A stretch of DNA of 32,462 nucleotides from Oscillatoriales cyanobacterium (lineage in GTDB: Bacteria; Cyanobacteriota; Cyanobacteriia; Cyanobacteriales; Laspinemataceae), in NCBI GenBank assembly GCA_011390955.1, contig JAABRM010000075.1, positions 1 to 32,462 on the forward strand. Reading direction: 5' to 3'. Positions 1-8,379 of the stretch are shown here, piece by piece. Each line of letters starts with the position of its first letter. Positions within the stretch are counted from its first letter, which is position 1. Under the pieces are notes generated by a model. The model worked only from the letters and a program-made list of their open reading frames with translations, did not search any database and was not told the DNA's origin. Position numbers and translations under genes: made by a program.

Positions 1-1279
1 AGTGCGAAATTAAGGCTTCTTTGTGTTCCAGCATCCGGGCCAACACATTGTTTTTGTTGGCTTCCGGATCATAGTCCCGCACTAAGAAGATCGCTCCGTG
101 AGCAAATGCTCCCACCATCAAGAATCCCGCGATGTATTGGTGGTGAGTGTACAGGGCCGCTTGGGTGGTGTAGTCCTGAGCAATGAAAGCATAGGAGGGC
201 AGGGAGTACATATGCTGCGCTACCAGGGAGGTGACTACACCCAGACAGGCTAGGTGCCATCCCAACTGGAAGTGCAGGGAGTTGTTGTAGGTGTCGTACA
301 TCCCTTTGTGGCCTTCACCGATCATCCCGCCAAAGGGGGTGCCTTTGGGTGGGTTGTGGGCTTCCATGATTTCTTTCATGCTGTGGCCGATGCCGAAGTT
401 CGTCCGGTACATATGCCCCGCGATGATGAATAACACCGCGATCGCCAAATGGTGATGGGCTATGTCCGTTAACCACAACGACTCGGTTTGGGGATGAAAT
501 CCGCCCACGAAGGTTAAGATCGCTTCTCCCGCTCCGGTTGCCGTGCCAAATAAATGGCCGGCGGTGTCTGGGTTTTGTGCGTAAACGCCCCAGTTCCCGG
601 TAAAGAATGGCGCTAACCCCGCTGGGTGTGGCTTCACGCTCAGGAAGTTATCCCAGCCCACATGGACTCCCCGTGATTCGGGAATCGCCACGTGAACTAA
701 GTGTCCTGTCCATGCCAAGGAACTCACCCCGAATAGTCCTGCCAGGTGGTGGTTCAGCCGCGATTCCGCGTTTTTAAACCACGATAAGGACGGACGGAAC
801 TTCGGTTGCAAGTGCAGCCACCCGGCAAACAGCATCAGTGATGCCAGGATTAGCAGGAAGATCGCTCCTTGGTACAGATCCCCATTTGTCCGCATCCCGA
901 TGGTGTACCACCAGTGGTACACCCCGGAATAGGCGATGTTTACTGGTGATGAGGCTCCCGCTTGGGTGAACGCATCTACTGCCGGTTGGCCGAATTGCGG
1001 ATCCCAGATTGCGTGGGCGATCGGTTTGACATTCAGTGGATCTTTGACCCACTGTGGGAAATTTCCTTGCCAAGCGACATGGAACAGGTTGCCCGATGTC
1101 CACAGAAATATGATTGCCAGGTGGCCAAAGTGCGAGGCAAAAATCTTTTGGTAGAGATTTTCCTCGGTCATCCCATCATGGCTTTCAAAGTCGTGGGCTG
1201 TGGCTATCCCGTACCAGATCCGCCGCGTCGTCGGATCTGCCGCCAGGTCTTGGCTGAATTTGGGGAATTTTGTTGCCAT
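1..1279 (-). CDS. psaB: Photosystem I P700 apoprotein A2 (PsaB), 5' part; continues past left edge
   Basis: PsaB is one of the two large subunits of the photosystem I heterodimer in the thylakoid membrane. It binds P700, antenna chlorophylls and, with PsaA, the Fe-S cluster FX. The first 426 codons are visible. The protein opens [13 protein letters not shown], and is recognisable through conserved runs such as [47 protein letters not shown] and [17 protein letters not shown], which contain the membrane-helix histidines. The FX cysteines and the C-terminal half lie outside the window. The ATG at 1277-1279 (read on the minus strand) has an AAGGA ribosome site just upstream. It lies 101 bp after the psaA stop in the usual psaA-psaB order, so co-transcription is expected. 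There is no frameshift or stop in the visible part. Identification is certain; incompleteness is due only to the window edge. Confidence 0.98.
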   Translation of the reverse strand, partial: MATKFPKFSQDLAADPTTRRIWYGIATAHDFESHDGMTEENLYQKIFASHFGHLAIIFLWTSGNLFHVAWQGNFPQWVKDPLNVKPIAHAIWDPQFGQPAVDAFTQAGASSPVNIAYSGVYHWWYTIGMRTNGDLYQGAIFLLILASLMLFAGWLHLQPKFRPSLSWFKNAESRLNHHLAGLFGVSSLAWTGHLVHVAIPESRGVHVGWDNFLSVKPHPAGLAPFFTGNWGVYAQNPDTAGHLFGTATGAGEAILTFVGGFHPQTESLWLTDIAHHHLAIAVLFIIAGHMYRTNFGIGHSMKEIMEAHNPPKGTPFGGMIGEGHKGMYDTYNNSLHFQLGWHLACLGVVTSLVAQHMYSLPSYAFIAQDYTTQAALYTHHQYIAGFLMVGAFAHGAIFLVRDYDPEANKNNVLARMLEHKEALISH

Positions 1280-1380
1280 AAGTCCTTAAATAAATCTCGC
1301 AAAATCTTGAGCTTGAGACTTGAGGTTTTGGAACAAGGAGAGATCCTCCTCATTCCAAAATCCTTAATTCTCAATCAAGA

Positions 1381-3651
1381 TCATCCCGAAACTGAGATGA
1401 CCCGAGCTAGGAAGAATGCCCAAGTGGTGACAATTCCTCCTAAGAGGTAGTGAGCTACGCCCACGGCCCGACCCTGAATAATGCTCAGAGCACGAGGCTG
1501 AATTGCTGGAGCAACTTTGAGTTTGTTGTGAGCCCAAACAATAGACTCAATCAGTTCTTGCCAGTAGCCGCGACCACTGAACAGGAACATGAGGCTGAAA
1601 GCAAACACAAAGTGACCTGCTAAGAACATCAACCCGTAAGCTGACAGAGCGGAACCGTAGGAGTTGATTACCTGAGAGGCTTGCGCCCAGAGGAAATCAC
1701 GCAACCAACCATTAATGGTAATTGCACCTTGAGCAAAGTTACCACCAGTGATGTGTGAAACCGATCCATCTGGTGCGACAGTGCCCCAAACATCCGATTG
1801 CATCTTCCAGCTAAAGTGGAAAATCACAATGGATAGGGAGTTGTACATCCAGAACAGACCCAGGAACACATGATCCCAACCGGATACTTGGCAAGTACCG
1901 CCACGGCCAGGACCGTCACAGGGGAAACGGAAACCCAGATTCATCTTGTCAGGAACTAGACGAGAAGAACGGGCAAACAAAACACCCTTAAGCAGGATGA
2001 GAACGGTAACGTGAATGGTGAAAGCATGGATGTGGTGAACCAAGAAGTCGGCGGTGCCGAGGGTAATTGGCATCATGGCGACTTTGCCAGCTACGGCAAC
2101 CACATCACCGCCAAAAGCAACGCTGGCAGTTGCACCGGCATAAGGAGCGGTGTTTCCAGGAGCCAAGGTGTGCAGGTGTTGCACCCATTGAGCAAAGATC
2201 GGTTGTAGTTGAATCCCAGTGTCCGAGAACATATCCTGGGGACGACCGAATGCCCGCATGGTGTCGTTATGAACGTACAAACCAAAGCTATGGAAACCTA
2301 GCCAAATGCAAACCCAGTTCAAGTGAGAGATGATGGCATCTCTGTGCCGGATCATGCGATCGAGCAGGTTATCAACATTCTTGGCTGGATCGTAGTCACG
2401 AACCATGAAGATGGCAGCGTGAGCAGCCGCACCAACAATCAGGAATCCGCCAATCCACACATGGTGGGTAAACAGAGAAATCTGAGTTGGATAATCCGTA
2501 GCAATGTAGGGGTACGGGGGCATCGCATACATGTGATGCGCCACGATGATGCTTAAAGAACCCATCATTGCCAGGTTAATGGCTAGTTGAGCGTGCCAAG
2601 AAGTGGTGAGGATTTCGTAAAGACCTTTATGGCCTTCCCCGGTAAACGGACCTTTATGTGCTTCCAGCATTTCTTTCATGCTGTGACCAATGCCCCAGTT
2701 TGTCCGGTACATGTGGCCAGCAATAATGAAGAGCACAGCGATCGCAACGTGATGGTGTGCGGTATCAGATAACCACAAGCCACCAGTGACGGGGTTTAAG
2801 CCACCCTTGAAAGTGAGGAAGTCAGAATAAGCTCCCCAGTTTAGGGTAAAGAATGGCGCGATGCCGCTGAGACCACCCCACTGCACTCCCGGATACAACT
2901 CTGTCATCAAGCTGGGGTTGAGGATCCATTCGTGGGGCAGGGGAATATCCTGTGGTGCCACGCCTTTATCCAACAACTCGTTGATGGGCAGAGAAACATG
3001 GATTTGGTGTCCGGCCCAACCAAGGGAACCTAGACCCAATAATCCAGCGAGGTGGTGGTTCATCATTGACTCAACGTTCTGGAACCATTCCAGTTTTGGA
3101 GCCCGCTTGTGATAGTGGAACCAGCCAGCAAATAGCATCAAACCAGCCATTACCAGGGCACCAATGGCGGTGCAGTATAGCTGGAATTCATTGGTGATGC
3201 CGCATGCACGCCATAGCTGGAAGAGTCCAGAGGTAATCTGAATCCCTTTGAAGCCACCGCCTACATCGGCGTTTAAGATTTCTTGACCAACAATTGGCCA
3301 AACAACTTGAGCGCTGGGCTTGATCCCGGTGGGATTACTCAGCCAAGCTTCGTAATTGGAAAACTTAGCGCCGTGGAAATAGGCACCACTTAACCAAACA
3401 AAGATCACGGCCAGGTGGCCAAAGTGTGCGCTAAAGATTTTGCGCGATACGTCTTCTAAATTGCTGGTATGGCTGTCAAAATCATGAGCGTCAGCGTGCA
3501 GGTTCCAAATCCAGGTGGTGGTTTTGGGGCCGCGAGCTAAGGTACGGTCAAAGTGACCGGGTTTACCCCACTTCTCAAAAGAAGTGGGAACCGGATCAGT
3601 ATCAACTACTACCTTTGCTTTTGCCTCTCGCTCTGGAGGGCTAATTGTCAT
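1381..3651 (-). CDS. psaA: Photosystem I P700 chlorophyll a apoprotein A1 (PsaA)
   Basis: PsaA pairs with PsaB to form the photosystem I core, which carries the P700 pair and the electron-transfer chain to ferredoxin. The 756-residue length is normal for cyanobacteria (about 750). The N-terminus ([20 protein letters not shown]) is typical. The FX cluster loop [19 protein letters not shown] is intact, with the two ligand cysteines at residues 578 and 587. The eleven-helix pattern with many paired histidines (for example [39 protein letters not shown]) is present, and the end [10 protein letters not shown] is normal. The ATG at 3651 is preceded by an AGAGGAGAG ribosome site. It is the first gene of the psaAB operon, with a roughly 250-nt leader if the promoter placed at 3904-3933 is right. 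Nothing is odd about it. Confidence 0.99.
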   Translation of the reverse strand: MTISPPEREAKAKVVVDTDPVPTSFEKWGKPGHFDRTLARGPKTTTWIWNLHADAHDFDSHTSNLEDVSRKIFSAHFGHLAVIFVWLSGAYFHGAKFSNYEAWLSNPTGIKPSAQVVWPIVGQEILNADVGGGFKGIQITSGLFQLWRACGITNEFQLYCTAIGALVMAGLMLFAGWFHYHKRAPKLEWFQNVESMMNHHLAGLLGLGSLGWAGHQIHVSLPINELLDKGVAPQDIPLPHEWILNPSLMTELYPGVQWGGLSGIAPFFTLNWGAYSDFLTFKGGLNPVTGGLWLSDTAHHHVAIAVLFIIAGHMYRTNWGIGHSMKEMLEAHKGPFTGEGHKGLYEILTTSWHAQLAINLAMMGSLSIIVAHHMYAMPPYPYIATDYPTQISLFTHHVWIGGFLIVGAAAHAAIFMVRDYDPAKNVDNLLDRMIRHRDAIISHLNWVCIWLGFHSFGLYVHNDTMRAFGRPQDMFSDTGIQLQPIFAQWVQHLHTLAPGNTAPYAGATASVAFGGDVVAVAGKVAMMPITLGTADFLVHHIHAFTIHVTVLILLKGVLFARSSRLVPDKMNLGFRFPCDGPGRGGTCQVSGWDHVFLGLFWMYNSLSIVIFHFSWKMQSDVWGTVAPDGSVSHITGGNFAQGAITINGWLRDFLWAQASQVINSYGSALSAYGLMFLAGHFVFAFSLMFLFSGRGYWQELIESIVWAHNKLKVAPAIQPRALSIIQGRAVGVAHYLLGGIVTTWAFFLARVISVSG

Positions 3652-3903
3652 CTAGACTCTCCTCTCTTTGGACGGGGAATTAAGGATTGCTCTACTTGAG
3701 GTATTACTAAACAGCAACACTTGTCTTTATAAAGCGGAGCTTTCTTTAAGTTACTTTACAACAAAGCTGCTGAAAATTAAACGGATCTGAATTTGACTCC
3801 TGTTTAATCCACGCTTGAGAAAGATCCCTCAATCAATAGCTCCTGTAGCAGAATGCTACTCGCTTTCGCCAGACTATCCTCAACAGAGTTCTACTGTTGT
3901 TGC

Positions 3904-3933
3904 ATTATACTTGTTACTTCCGCTTTTTATAAA
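3904..3933 (-). promoter_or_regulatory. Candidate psaA promoter
   Basis: On the minus strand a perfect TATAAT (3904-3909) follows a TTTATA -35-like hexamer (3928-3933) with an 18-bp spacer. The start point would fall near 3897, giving a psaA leader of about 245 nt. Long psaA leaders with more than one promoter are known in other cyanobacteria. A loose direct repeat, GTTAATTA and GTTTATAA two bases apart (3930-3947), overlaps and extends upstream of the -35. It weakly resembles the HLR1 element bound by RpaB at photosystem I genes, but has several mismatches. Confidence 0.4.
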
Positions 3934-4296
3934 CGGTAATTAACAATACTTTAAATTTCTCAAGTTTTGAGCTTCTCGAAAGTAGAAAATCAAAATTCAG
4001 AGCAAAAGTCAAGAGTATAACTAAAAAGTTAACAGAGCTTAACAATCCCCATAAACTTTACATAACTTAAAGTTTTATCTGGGGAGCGATCGCGCCGATG
4101 GTGATTCAGCAGAGGCTACAGGACAGATATATCAAGCAGTATGGGTGATTTGGATTGGTGGTGCAGACCGGCGCAGATGTTCTTATGGGCAAGGCGATCG
4201 CCTGAAGATGTCTTACTCAGATGAGAAAAAAATCAATGCTTGTTATTTAATAGTCTGATACAAACCAAGTTCAACCAGCGTTAAAGCCTGAGTGAC

Positions 4297-4320
4297 ATCG
4301 CTTACATAGAAGTAAGTGAT
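4297..4320 (+). repeat. Imperfect inverted repeat upstream of the 4392 gene
   Basis: ATCGCTTAC (4297-4305) and GTAAGTGAT (4312-4320) are inverted copies matching at 8 of 9 positions around a 6-nt loop. It lies just before a possible -10 box (TACAAT, 4327-4332). It could therefore be a protein-binding operator overlapping the -35 region, or a hairpin. Function is inference. Confidence 0.45.
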
Positions 4321-4391
4321 TAAAGATACAATTAATTTTTTCTGTGGCATATCATCAAAAATTTCAATATATAACTTAGGAGTATTACTCA

Positions 4392-6014
4392 GTGTTTGGG
4401 ATTAACTGGCGAATAACTGCCGTAAAAAGAGTTTTGATTGGTTTGATGCTAATAGGATTAATTGTCACTACCGTGGGATGTGGCGATCGCCTGGAAGTCG
4501 AACCCGAAAACGAATTGGTTGAAACAGTGGCCCCGACCCCTCAAACAAAAATTGTGGAAGTGTCTCCCCCTGCGGGGATCCAAAAGCTGCGTCAGGCTTT
4601 CGATCGATATCAACCGCAAGTCAGGATTTTGAGTCCTCAGCCAGATGAAACGATCGAAGCTGAAACCGTGAAGGTGCAGCTAGAGGTCAGAGGACTGCCG
4701 ATGTTCCAAAATCCCCAGTTGGGTTTGGGGCCGCATTTGGAATTTATCCTCGATAACCAACGGGCTTTTGAAATTTATGACCTCAATGAACCCCTGGTTT
4801 TAACCGACTTGCTCCCAGGCACCCATACAATCCGAGTGTTGGCGGCTCGTCCTTGGGATGAAAGTTATAAAAATCAAGGGGCTTATGCTCAGACGACCTT
4901 CCATATATATACGAAAACTGAAGAGAATAACCCTGAACGGGCAAAGCCTCTGTTAACCTACAATCTCCCGAAGGGAAGTTATGGGGCAGAACCGATTATG
5001 CTGGATTTCTATCTGACCAATGCTCCGTTACATTTGGTTGCCCAAGAAAATCCTGATGATAATATTGTGGACTGGCGAATTCGGGTGACGGTGAATGGCA
5101 GCAGTTTTGTGGTGGACCGTTGGGAACCGATTTATCTGAAGGGGTTTGACCCTGGGGTGAATTGGGTCAAGTTAGAATTTTTGGATGAACAAGGCAACTC
5201 GGTTAACAATGTGTTTAACAATACGGCGCGATCGCTGACTTACCAACCTCGCGGTAAAGATAGCCTATCCAAATTGATTCGCGGTGAACTGTCATCGGCT
5301 GAAGTGCGATCGCTGGTGAATCCTAATTACCCAGTGCCGACACCAGAGACGACAACACCAGATGTTGAGGTAATACCAGAAGAGATCCCCGCAGCAATTC
5401 CTCAGCCGATCGTGTCTGAACCCATTTCTGAGCCAGAGATTTCCGATCGAGTAAACGATCGAGAGGCGATTTCTCAAGAAATTGAGGAGCCTACAGCAGA
5501 AAGTCCCGCAGTAGAGGTAATTCCCGAAGCGGTGCCGGAAGAAATTCCTCAAGCAGTCACCCCTGAACTTGAGATCGAACCGATTTCTGAACCAGTGTCA
5601 GAAGAGGTGACAAAAGAGGAAATTCCCGCAGGTTTACCCGTGACCCCAGAGGAGACCGTTGAGAAGACTGTCCCGGAAGCATCTAAACCCGTGACAAAAT
5701 TAACTACTCCGACCGCAGAGGAGTCCGCAGAAATACCGAAAACGGTTACACCATTGGAAAAAGTGGAAAAAGTGGAAACTCTGGAAAAAGCGGAATCAGT
5801 GACATTGCCAGAGGAAACGACGAAGACAACGGCAACGACTGAAACGCAAGAATCAGTAACATTAAAAGTCCGTGAAATGGTCGATCGAGCGATCGCTCAA
5901 GTTTTGGATTTTGTGAATGGTTTGATTTCTTTTGTCAAAAATATCCATATAGATGTCAATCTTCCCTCGTTAGGGGGGGCATCCCAGGCGCCAACCCCAC
6001 CAGCGGTGGATTAA
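4392..6014 (+). CDS. Putative membrane-anchored or lipoprotein envelope protein, function unknown
   Basis: Not recognised as a named family. The GTG start is chosen because AGGAG (4378-4382) lies 9 nt upstream. Residues 13-29 form a hydrophobic signal segment ending TTVGC, with Cys30 as a possible lipidation site; Thr at -3 makes it a non-standard lipobox, so an uncleaved anchor is possible. Residues about 74-175 look like an Ig-type beta-sandwich (starting QVRILSPQPDETIEAE), followed by a second beta-rich part to about 290 (IRVTVNGSSFVVDRWEP). Residues about 310-480 are a low-complexity tail rich in Glu, Pro, Val, Thr and Ile, with repeated EVIPE(A/E)-type units. The last about 50 residues contain an amphipathic helix (VREMVDRAIAQVLDFVNGLI). 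It stands alone on the plus strand, divergent from psaA, and ends in a large hairpin. Probably located in the periplasm or at a membrane. Confidence 0.75.
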   Translation: MFGINWRITAVKRVLIGLMLIGLIVTTVGCGDRLEVEPENELVETVAPTPQTKIVEVSPPAGIQKLRQAFDRYQPQVRILSPQPDETIEAETVKVQLEVRGLPMFQNPQLGLGPHLEFILDNQRAFEIYDLNEPLVLTDLLPGTHTIRVLAARPWDESYKNQGAYAQTTFHIYTKTEENNPERAKPLLTYNLPKGSYGAEPIMLDFYLTNAPLHLVAQENPDDNIVDWRIRVTVNGSSFVVDRWEPIYLKGFDPGVNWVKLEFLDEQGNSVNNVFNNTARSLTYQPRGKDSLSKLIRGELSSAEVRSLVNPNYPVPTPETTTPDVEVIPEEIPAAIPQPIVSEPISEPEISDRVNDREAISQEIEEPTAESPAVEVIPEAVPEEIPQAVTPELEIEPISEPVSEEVTKEEIPAGLPVTPEETVEKTVPEASKPVTKLTTPTAEESAEIPKTVTPLEKVEKVETLEKAESVTLPEETTKTTATTETQESVTLKVREMVDRAIAQVLDFVNGLISFVKNIHIDVNLPSLGGASQAPTPPAVD

Positions 6015-6029
6015 GGAAACAGAAACACA

Positions 6030-6089
6030 GAAACCGGGTTTTTTTGAGATTTTCCCCAACTGGGTAAAACCGAGAAAAAACCCGGTTTC
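6030..6089 (+). terminator. Long hairpin, interspersed palindrome, possible terminator of the 4392 gene
   Basis: GAAACCGGGTTTTTT (6030-6044) and its exact inverse (6075-6089) form a 15-bp stem. The 30-nt interior can partly pair again (TTTT-CCC against GGG-AAAA). It begins 16 nt after the stop codon at 6014. The stem carries its own T-run, as in an intrinsic terminator that may work in both directions. The same GAAACCCGGTTT core recurs near 17412, so it is also an interspersed repeat of this genome. Confidence 0.6.
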
Positions 6090-6120
6090 AGGAAAAAGCT
6101 AAAAATTTTAATTGCATAAA

Positions 6121-6137
6121 GGGAGGCAAAAGCGATT
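6121..6137 (+). promoter_or_regulatory. Ribosome binding site deciding an ATT start for the nuclease gene
   Basis: GGGAGG (6121-6126) is followed after 8 nt by ATT (6135-6137), in frame with the nuclease. An in-frame TAA at 6117-6119 closes the frame upstream. Between this stop and the first ATG at 6228 there is no ATG, GTG or TTG in frame. The ATG at 6228 has no ribosome site. Confidence 0.6.
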
Positions 6138-6797
6138 CTCATTCAGTTTACAGATTTTAATGCTGCTAATACCGTTATCAGTTCATGCCACTCGGAGTGG
6201 GATGAACTAAGTAGTGTTCTGCAATCTATGCCACTACATCTTAAACCTTCTGCTCAAGCAGGAATTCAGGGGAATCCAATTTTCGATCCCATTGGCACCA
6301 ACGAATATATTAAAACTGAGTTGCTTAAGCTCGGATGGGAAAAGAATATCCCAATTCCTAGACAATACAATTTTTTAGGAACAGATGTTGACTTTGGCAA
6401 ACTCGGTTTGATTGGAGAAAGCCAATTTTCCAACTATCCATTCTTGCTTAACAACACTATCAGGGCAGAATTATTCTTTAAAGCACAAATTAAATTTGGT
6501 GGTCAGAATACTAAACTGGTATTCATAATTACCAAAGCGCAAATGTTTCCAGCTTCTAACAGTACACTGTACTATGAACAAGCAATCAAACAATTGAAAG
6601 CATTAGCTGAATACGGTGTTTTTGATGTTCCCATAAGAGTCCTCGGTTTATTTGAACAAGTAGATAAAATAGTTTCTGTTAAATGGACTTTATATGGGCG
6701 TGAACGCTCCAGAATTGTTACACATCAGGAAGATATTCAGTGCCAGATTAGTTCCAAAAATAAGGTAAGCAATCGTTGTGTACTTCGATTGATTTAA
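6135..6797 (+). CDS. BglII/BstYI-like type II restriction endonuclease, probable ATT start
   Basis: Predicted to cleave double-stranded DNA at a short palindrome, probably with a GATC core as in BglII and BstYI. From the ATT start the protein has 220 residues, close to BglII (223). The main evidence is the active-site spacing Asp86-(8 residues)-Glu95-Ser-Gln97 (DFGKLGLIGESQF), which matches Asp84/Glu93/Gln95 of BglII, nearly at the same residue numbers. A family-like segment ending ELLKLGW precedes it, and a KAQMFPASNSTLYYEQA region follows, where BstYI has its SSG-YYEG stretch. If only the ATG at 6228 is used, the protein has 189 residues and lacks the first helix and strand, though it keeps the active-site residues. 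It converges on a methyltransferase gene with 11 bp between the stop codons, a normal restriction-modification layout. The exact recognition sequence cannot be read from the protein. The rare start codon could keep expression low or mark recent loss of an ATG. Confidence 0.7.
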   Translation: MLIQFTDFNAANTVISSCHSEWDELSSVLQSMPLHLKPSAQAGIQGNPIFDPIGTNEYIKTELLKLGWEKNIPIPRQYNFLGTDVDFGKLGLIGESQFSNYPFLLNNTIRAELFFKAQIKFGGQNTKLVFIITKAQMFPASNSTLYYEQAIKQLKALAEYGVFDVPIRVLGLFEQVDKIVSVKWTLYGRERSRIVTHQEDIQCQISSKNKVSNRCVLRLI

Positions 6798-6808
6798 AAG
6801 CTGATAAT

Positions 6809-7912
6809 TTACTTCCATAAATCTAGTTCTATTTGTTCTGCTGTTCCGAGATTTTTTATGGGTTCATCCTTGATTTTTCCATTGCCATTTAGCTTTGAGT
6901 CAATTGGACGTTGCTCGTTCCGTAAATCAGCAGCAAATACTGATTCTTCATACATGAGGCGTTGTTCCATTTCTTGTAAGTGATATTCTTCGGGATAAAT
7001 TTTGGCTTGACTCCGTGTAGATGCAGTTTTACCCACTTGTAAATCAAATCGGAATTTTTTAATGTTTTCTCCGGTTTTTTCTACATAATCTCGCAGGGTT
7101 TTTAAGTTGGGAAAATATCCATTAATATCCGGTTCTCCCTGAAGCCGACGCAGGGCAACTTGGTGATATTTCGAATCGAGTTCTGCTCCCAGAAAGTCTC
7201 GCTGATAATCTCTGGCAACTACGGCAACGGTGCCCGATCCCATGTATGGATCTAAGACTAAATCACCGGGTTGTGTGGTGGATAAAATAATTCGAGCAAT
7301 TAAATCTTCGGGAAATTGACAGGGATGAATGGTTTGTTCTTCGTGATTATGTTTGACATTTCTAAACATCCAGATATCTCCGGGATTTTTGCCGTCTGGG
7401 TTACAGGATAGTTCTCCTTTGCGATCGCCTCGATAATGTTTCTTATTTTGGTACTTCTGCGGCACCCGAATGGCATCCAAGTTAAAGATATAGTCATCGG
7501 ACTTGGTAAACCAAAGAATCGTTTCATGGCGGCAGGAAAATTTTTTCCTGGCATGGAGTCCATGTTGTCTTGCCCAGATAATGCGATTTCTGGGAATTAA
7601 ACCACAAGACTCTAAAATGGGAAAAAAGCGAATATCTAGAGGAATTAGCATTCCTCGATCTGCAAAAGCGCCCACTTGCCAGAAAAGTGACCCAGTTTTT
7701 TTAAGAATTCTGGTACATTCTTCTAGGATGATCTTTTGTTCGGCTAGGTAAATATCTAGGGCTTGTTTGGCTTCGTATTCTTTCCCCAAGTTGTAGGGAG
7801 GTGACGACACAATTAAATCAACGGATTCATCGGGTAACTGACAAAGTAAGTCTTGGCAATTCCCTAAAAAAATGTGATTAACCAGAAAATTGCTCTGAGA
7901 TGTATTTGACAT
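6809..7912 (-). CDS. DNA methyltransferase, N4-cytosine type (beta-class motif order)
   Basis: Transfers a methyl group from S-adenosylmethionine to DNA; here most likely the protective partner of the neighbouring nuclease. With the ATG at 7912 it has 367 residues. Catalytic motif IV is SPPY (residues 37-40), the form usual for N4-methylcytosine enzymes such as those of the BamHI and BglII systems; N6-adenine enzymes usually have DPPY or NPPY. The AdoMet-binding motif I, LDPYMGSGT (220-228), comes after motif IV, which is the beta-class order. A conserved HPCQFPEDLIARII stretch precedes it. The C-terminal about 100 residues are charged and may add target recognition. An upstream TTG at 7990 extends the frame by 26 residues, but a TATAAT box lies inside that extension, so I prefer 7912. 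No clear ribosome site precedes either start. N6-adenine specificity is not excluded. Confidence 0.88.
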   Translation of the reverse strand: MSNTSQSNFLVNHIFLGNCQDLLCQLPDESVDLIVSSPPYNLGKEYEAKQALDIYLAEQKIILEECTRILKKTGSLFWQVGAFADRGMLIPLDIRFFPILESCGLIPRNRIIWARQHGLHARKKFSCRHETILWFTKSDDYIFNLDAIRVPQKYQNKKHYRGDRKGELSCNPDGKNPGDIWMFRNVKHNHEEQTIHPCQFPEDLIARIILSTTQPGDLVLDPYMGSGTVAVVARDYQRDFLGAELDSKYHQVALRRLQGEPDINGYFPNLKTLRDYVEKTGENIKKFRFDLQVGKTASTRSQAKIYPEEYHLQEMEQRLMYEESVFAADLRNEQRPIDSKLNGNGKIKDEPIKNLGTAEQIELDLWK

Positions 7913-7961
7913 TTTTGGTAGGTAATTTGATGCTTTATTCAACAAAATATTAACCAAATAA

Positions 7962-7990
7962 ATTATAGCAAAATTGACAAACAAACGCAA
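7962..7990 (-). promoter_or_regulatory. Candidate methyltransferase promoter
   Basis: On the minus strand TATAAT (7962-7967) with a poor TTGCGT -35 (7985-7990) at 17 bp. The start point would be about 43 nt upstream of the ATG at 7912, which argues against the longer TTG start at 7990. Confidence 0.35.
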
Positions 7991-8015
7991 ATAAGGACTC
8001 TTTTCTATTACATAA

Positions 8016-8043
8016 TTGACAAATGATTTAGGACTGCTATAGT
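8016..8043 (+). promoter_or_regulatory. Candidate sigma-70-type promoter for the kinase operon
   Basis: A perfect TTGACA (8016-8021), a 16-bp spacer and TATAGT (8038-8043, five of six consensus bases). Transcription would begin near 8050, giving a leader of about 330 nt before the kinase ATG at 8380. That leader contains a palindrome and a heptamer array. Confidence 0.5.
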
Positions 8044-8278
8044 AATTTGTCGCTAATGCAGTGGGTTTAATTCAGGTTTTTGGCCAGGATCCCATTGTTG
8101 GATGCCTTGACTGCTCTTGACCTGACTTGGGGGTGATTCCGCTTTCGCGGAGTCGCTGCGCGAATCGCGAATCACTTTCGCCCGAACTTGCTAGATTGGC
8201 GTATAATTCTGTTGACCATGCGATCGCCCGGAGAGATTCAAGCGTCAACATAAGCAATATATAATAAATTATAAAGAA

Positions 8279-8377
8279 TAAGTAACAAGTAATAAGTAAA
8301 AAGTAAAAACTAAAAACTAACAACCAACAACTAAGAACTAACAACCAACAACTAACAACTAACAACTAACAATTAAC
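8279..8377 (+). repeat. A/C-rich heptamer array directly before the 8380 kinase start
   Basis: Degenerate tandem units of about 7 nt; clearest is AACTAAC repeated near 8355-8372, with AACAACC variants upstream and an AAGTAAA-type degenerate start. The mRNA-sense strand is almost free of G and T-runs, so it should be unstructured. It ends 2-3 nt before the ATG. No Shine-Dalgarno sequence is present. Confidence 0.85.
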
Positions 8378-8379
8378 GG

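Larger units (their letters stand above)
3652..4391. other. Intergenic region between divergent psaA and the 4392 gene
   Basis: 740 bp without a convincing gene. The psaA side holds the candidate promoter and a 6-bp perfect hairpin (GTAGCA 3845-3850, TGCTAC 3854-3859) in the psaA leader. The middle is AT-rich. There are HIP1 octamers (one near 4086, one near 4195). A 27-codon reading frame at 4141-4224 has no ribosome site at useful spacing and is probably chance. The right side holds the inverted repeat at 4297-4320 and a TACAAT -10-like box at 4327-4332 that could serve the 4392 gene, leaving a leader of about 50 nt. Confidence 0.6.
7913..8379. other. Divergent intergenic region between methyltransferase and kinase genes
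   Basis: 467 bp with no gene. It holds the two divergent candidate promoters (7962-7990 minus, 8016-8043 plus), a palindrome at 8135-8154 (GATTCCGC, loop TTTC, GCGGAGTC, one G-T pair) followed by a CGAATCGCGAATC run related to the palindrome at 13123-13152, and the A/C-rich repeat array that abuts the kinase start. A minus-strand frame through this area merely translates the repeats. Confidence 0.6.

Noticed and set aside
1-1279. psaB as a truncated pseudogene
   Set aside because: The frame is intact up to the window edge; the missing part is simply outside the window.
4141-4224. 27-codon reading frame with a HIP1 site
   Set aside because: No ribosome site at useful spacing and no family resemblance; probably chance.
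6135-6797. Nuclease as a definite pseudogene
   Set aside because: Lack of an ATG near the expected start is suspicious, but the well-placed ribosome site before ATT and the intact active site argue for a working gene.
8072-8365. Minus-strand frame with Leu/Val/Cys/Trp-rich peptide
   Set aside because: It is only the reverse reading of the heptamer array and palindrome; no ribosome site and no protein-like composition outside the repeat.
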